Shown: one piece after another, positions 6,338 through 6,814 of the stretch
How positions within the stretch are numbered: position 1 is the stretch's first letter
Layout: every line of letters starts with the position of its first letter
NCBI GenBank assembly: GCA_027061865.1
Contig: JAMOVZ010000374.1
Location: 1-6,814, forward strand
DNA length: 6,814 nucleotides
Direction: 5' to 3'
DNA from: Desulfobacterales bacterium
GTDB taxonomy: Bacteria; Desulfobacterota; DSM-4660; Desulfatiglandales; Desulfatiglandaceae
Program-made: the position numbers and the translations under genes
Notes under the pieces: model-generated
What the model was told of the DNA's origin: nothing
Seen by the model: the letters and a program-made list of their open reading frames with translations, nothing else
The model's database searches: none

Positions 6338-6363
6338 TGAACTAATAACTTACAATAAGTTCA
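6338..6363. repeat. Nested palindromes upstream of tkt
   Basis: AACTTA-CAA-TAAGTT (6347-6361) is a perfect 6-bp inverted repeat. Around it TGAAC (6338-6342) and GTTCA (6359-6363) form a second, wider inverted repeat, and TAAGTTCA recurs as a direct copy at 6315-6322. The symmetry resembles an operator for a dimeric regulator, but no regulator is identified. It overlaps the upstream edge of the weak tkt promoter candidate. Confidence 0.4.
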
Positions 6364-6471
6364 GCAGGTTAATGTTGTAAGGGAAGCCCTTTGATTAGGG
6401 GGGAATTGATTCTAGAGCCTGGGCCAGCGCCTGAGCTTTGCGAGGATGATAAACGCTCACGGGTGGTGTAG

Positions 6472-6517
6472 GCCTGCCCCCGCCCAAGTGAAATATATTG
6501 GAGGAGGGCAGGCGGGG
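6472..6517. repeat. Overlapping GC-rich inverted repeats just after the superoxide reductase gene
   Basis: GCCTGCCC (6472-6479) pairs with GGGCAGGC (6506-6513), 8 bp. CCCCGCC (6478-6484) can instead pair with GGCGGGG (6511-6517), 7 bp. The arms begin two bases after the stop codon on the minus strand. No T-run follows, so it is not a standard intrinsic terminator; it may protect the 3' end of the transcript. Confidence 0.45.
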
Positions 6518-6518
6518 C

Positions 6519-6814
6519 TTAGATGCTGAAGGGTGTTACCCAAAAGTCGTGAAGGTTGCAGAAACTGGTAGCAAAAAATTTATTGCCTGCGCCAGTGGGG
6601 ATTTCATGGCTTGAGCAAGCTCGCTTGTCTTCAGGGGTGAATGTTTTTGCGCCCAGCACCTCTCCTGCCTCACTTACCAAGGTGTGGAGTACGATAAAAT
6701 GGGCCTTTGTCATGGGATGGACCGTCTCGATGGTGACCTTCCTCCCTTCAACCTTGACCTTGGGGGCGTGGCTCCCAACCTTCTTTGCCCATTTGCCGGG
6801 GGCCTCCTTGGTAT
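6519..6814 (-). CDS. Superoxide reductase / desulfoferrodoxin family protein, N-terminus cut by window edge
   Basis: The C-terminal 97 residues of a non-haem-iron superoxide reductase, which reduces superoxide to hydrogen peroxide in anaerobes. The frame is open to the window edge (first full codon at 6812), so the ATG at 6713 is internal. All five expected iron ligands are visible: His in SHAP (6770-6768), His in HPM (6719-6717), His in AHF (6701-6699), and Cys and His of CNLH near the C-terminus. The stretch FFATSFCNLHDFW closely resembles the iron-binding end of archaeal and Desulfovibrio-type enzymes. Odd: the residues before the first ligand are GS where canonical enzymes have Glu-Lys, the lysine helping superoxide attraction. 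Whether there is an N-terminal rubredoxin-like iron domain or an export signal cannot be seen. Its stop is 280 bp upstream of tkt, and co-transcription is uncertain. Confidence 0.88.
   Translation of the reverse strand, partial: TKEAPGKWAKKVGSHAPKVKVEGRKVTIETVHPMTKAHFIVLHTLVSEAGEVLGAKTFTPEDKRACSSHEIPTGAGNKFFATSFCNLHDFWVTPFSI

Noticed and set aside
6379..6391. AAGGG-AAG-CCCTT hairpin as a terminator for the superoxide reductase gene.
   Set aside because: Only five base pairs and no T-run on either strand.
1..6814. CRISPR array, tRNA or rRNA genes, insertion sequence or phage genes.
   Set aside because: No regularly spaced repeats, no tRNA-like cloverleaf noticed, and no transposase, integrase or phage protein among the frames.

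Overview
The window reads almost entirely on the minus strand. It carries five genes in the order (reading leftward from the right edge) superoxide reductase (partial) - transketolase - queuosine-5'-phosphate glycosylase (Qng1/DUF2419) - tRNA-guanine transglycosylase - NHA/SLC9B-type cation/proton antiporter. A desulfoferrodoxin-family protein, moderate base composition and no recognisable mobile elements suggest the chromosome of an anaerobic bacterium, perhaps Desulfobacterota-like. That placement is an inference and is weak.

Right part (6239-6814): the C-terminal 97 codons of a superoxide reductase run off the window edge. A 280-bp spacer with several short palindromes and only a weak promoter candidate follows. 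Centre (3218-6238): a full-length transketolase is followed after 48 bp by a clear bacterial homologue of Qng1, the enzyme that releases queuine base from queuosine 5'-phosphate. Next comes a 286-bp spacer (2932-3217) full of inverted and direct repeats, then tgt (1717-2931). This TGT is of the Chlamydia-like subtype: it has an insertion after DSGGFQ and GGSLG in place of the usual bacterial GGLAVG. qng1 and tgt together look like a queuine-salvage module: Qng1 frees queuine and TGT inserts it into tRNA, so the cell may not need to make preQ1.

Left part (21-1720): the antiporter gene has its own control region. A sigma70-type promoter (TTGACA, 17 bp, TAGATT) has its -35 over the tgt stop codon. 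It is followed by an RNA that matches the fluoride riboswitch (crcB motif) in P1, pseudoknot and P3, then an intrinsic terminator, a perfect Shine-Dalgarno AGGAGGTGA and a GTG start at 1493. This fixes the antiporter start 35 codons inside the longest open frame and says the transporter answers fluoride. The antiporter also has an unfamiliar ~80-residue soluble C-terminal domain.

The two most notable points are (1) a fluoride riboswitch driving an NHA-family antiporter with an extra C-terminal domain and (2) a paired Qng1 plus queuine-type TGT in a bacterium.
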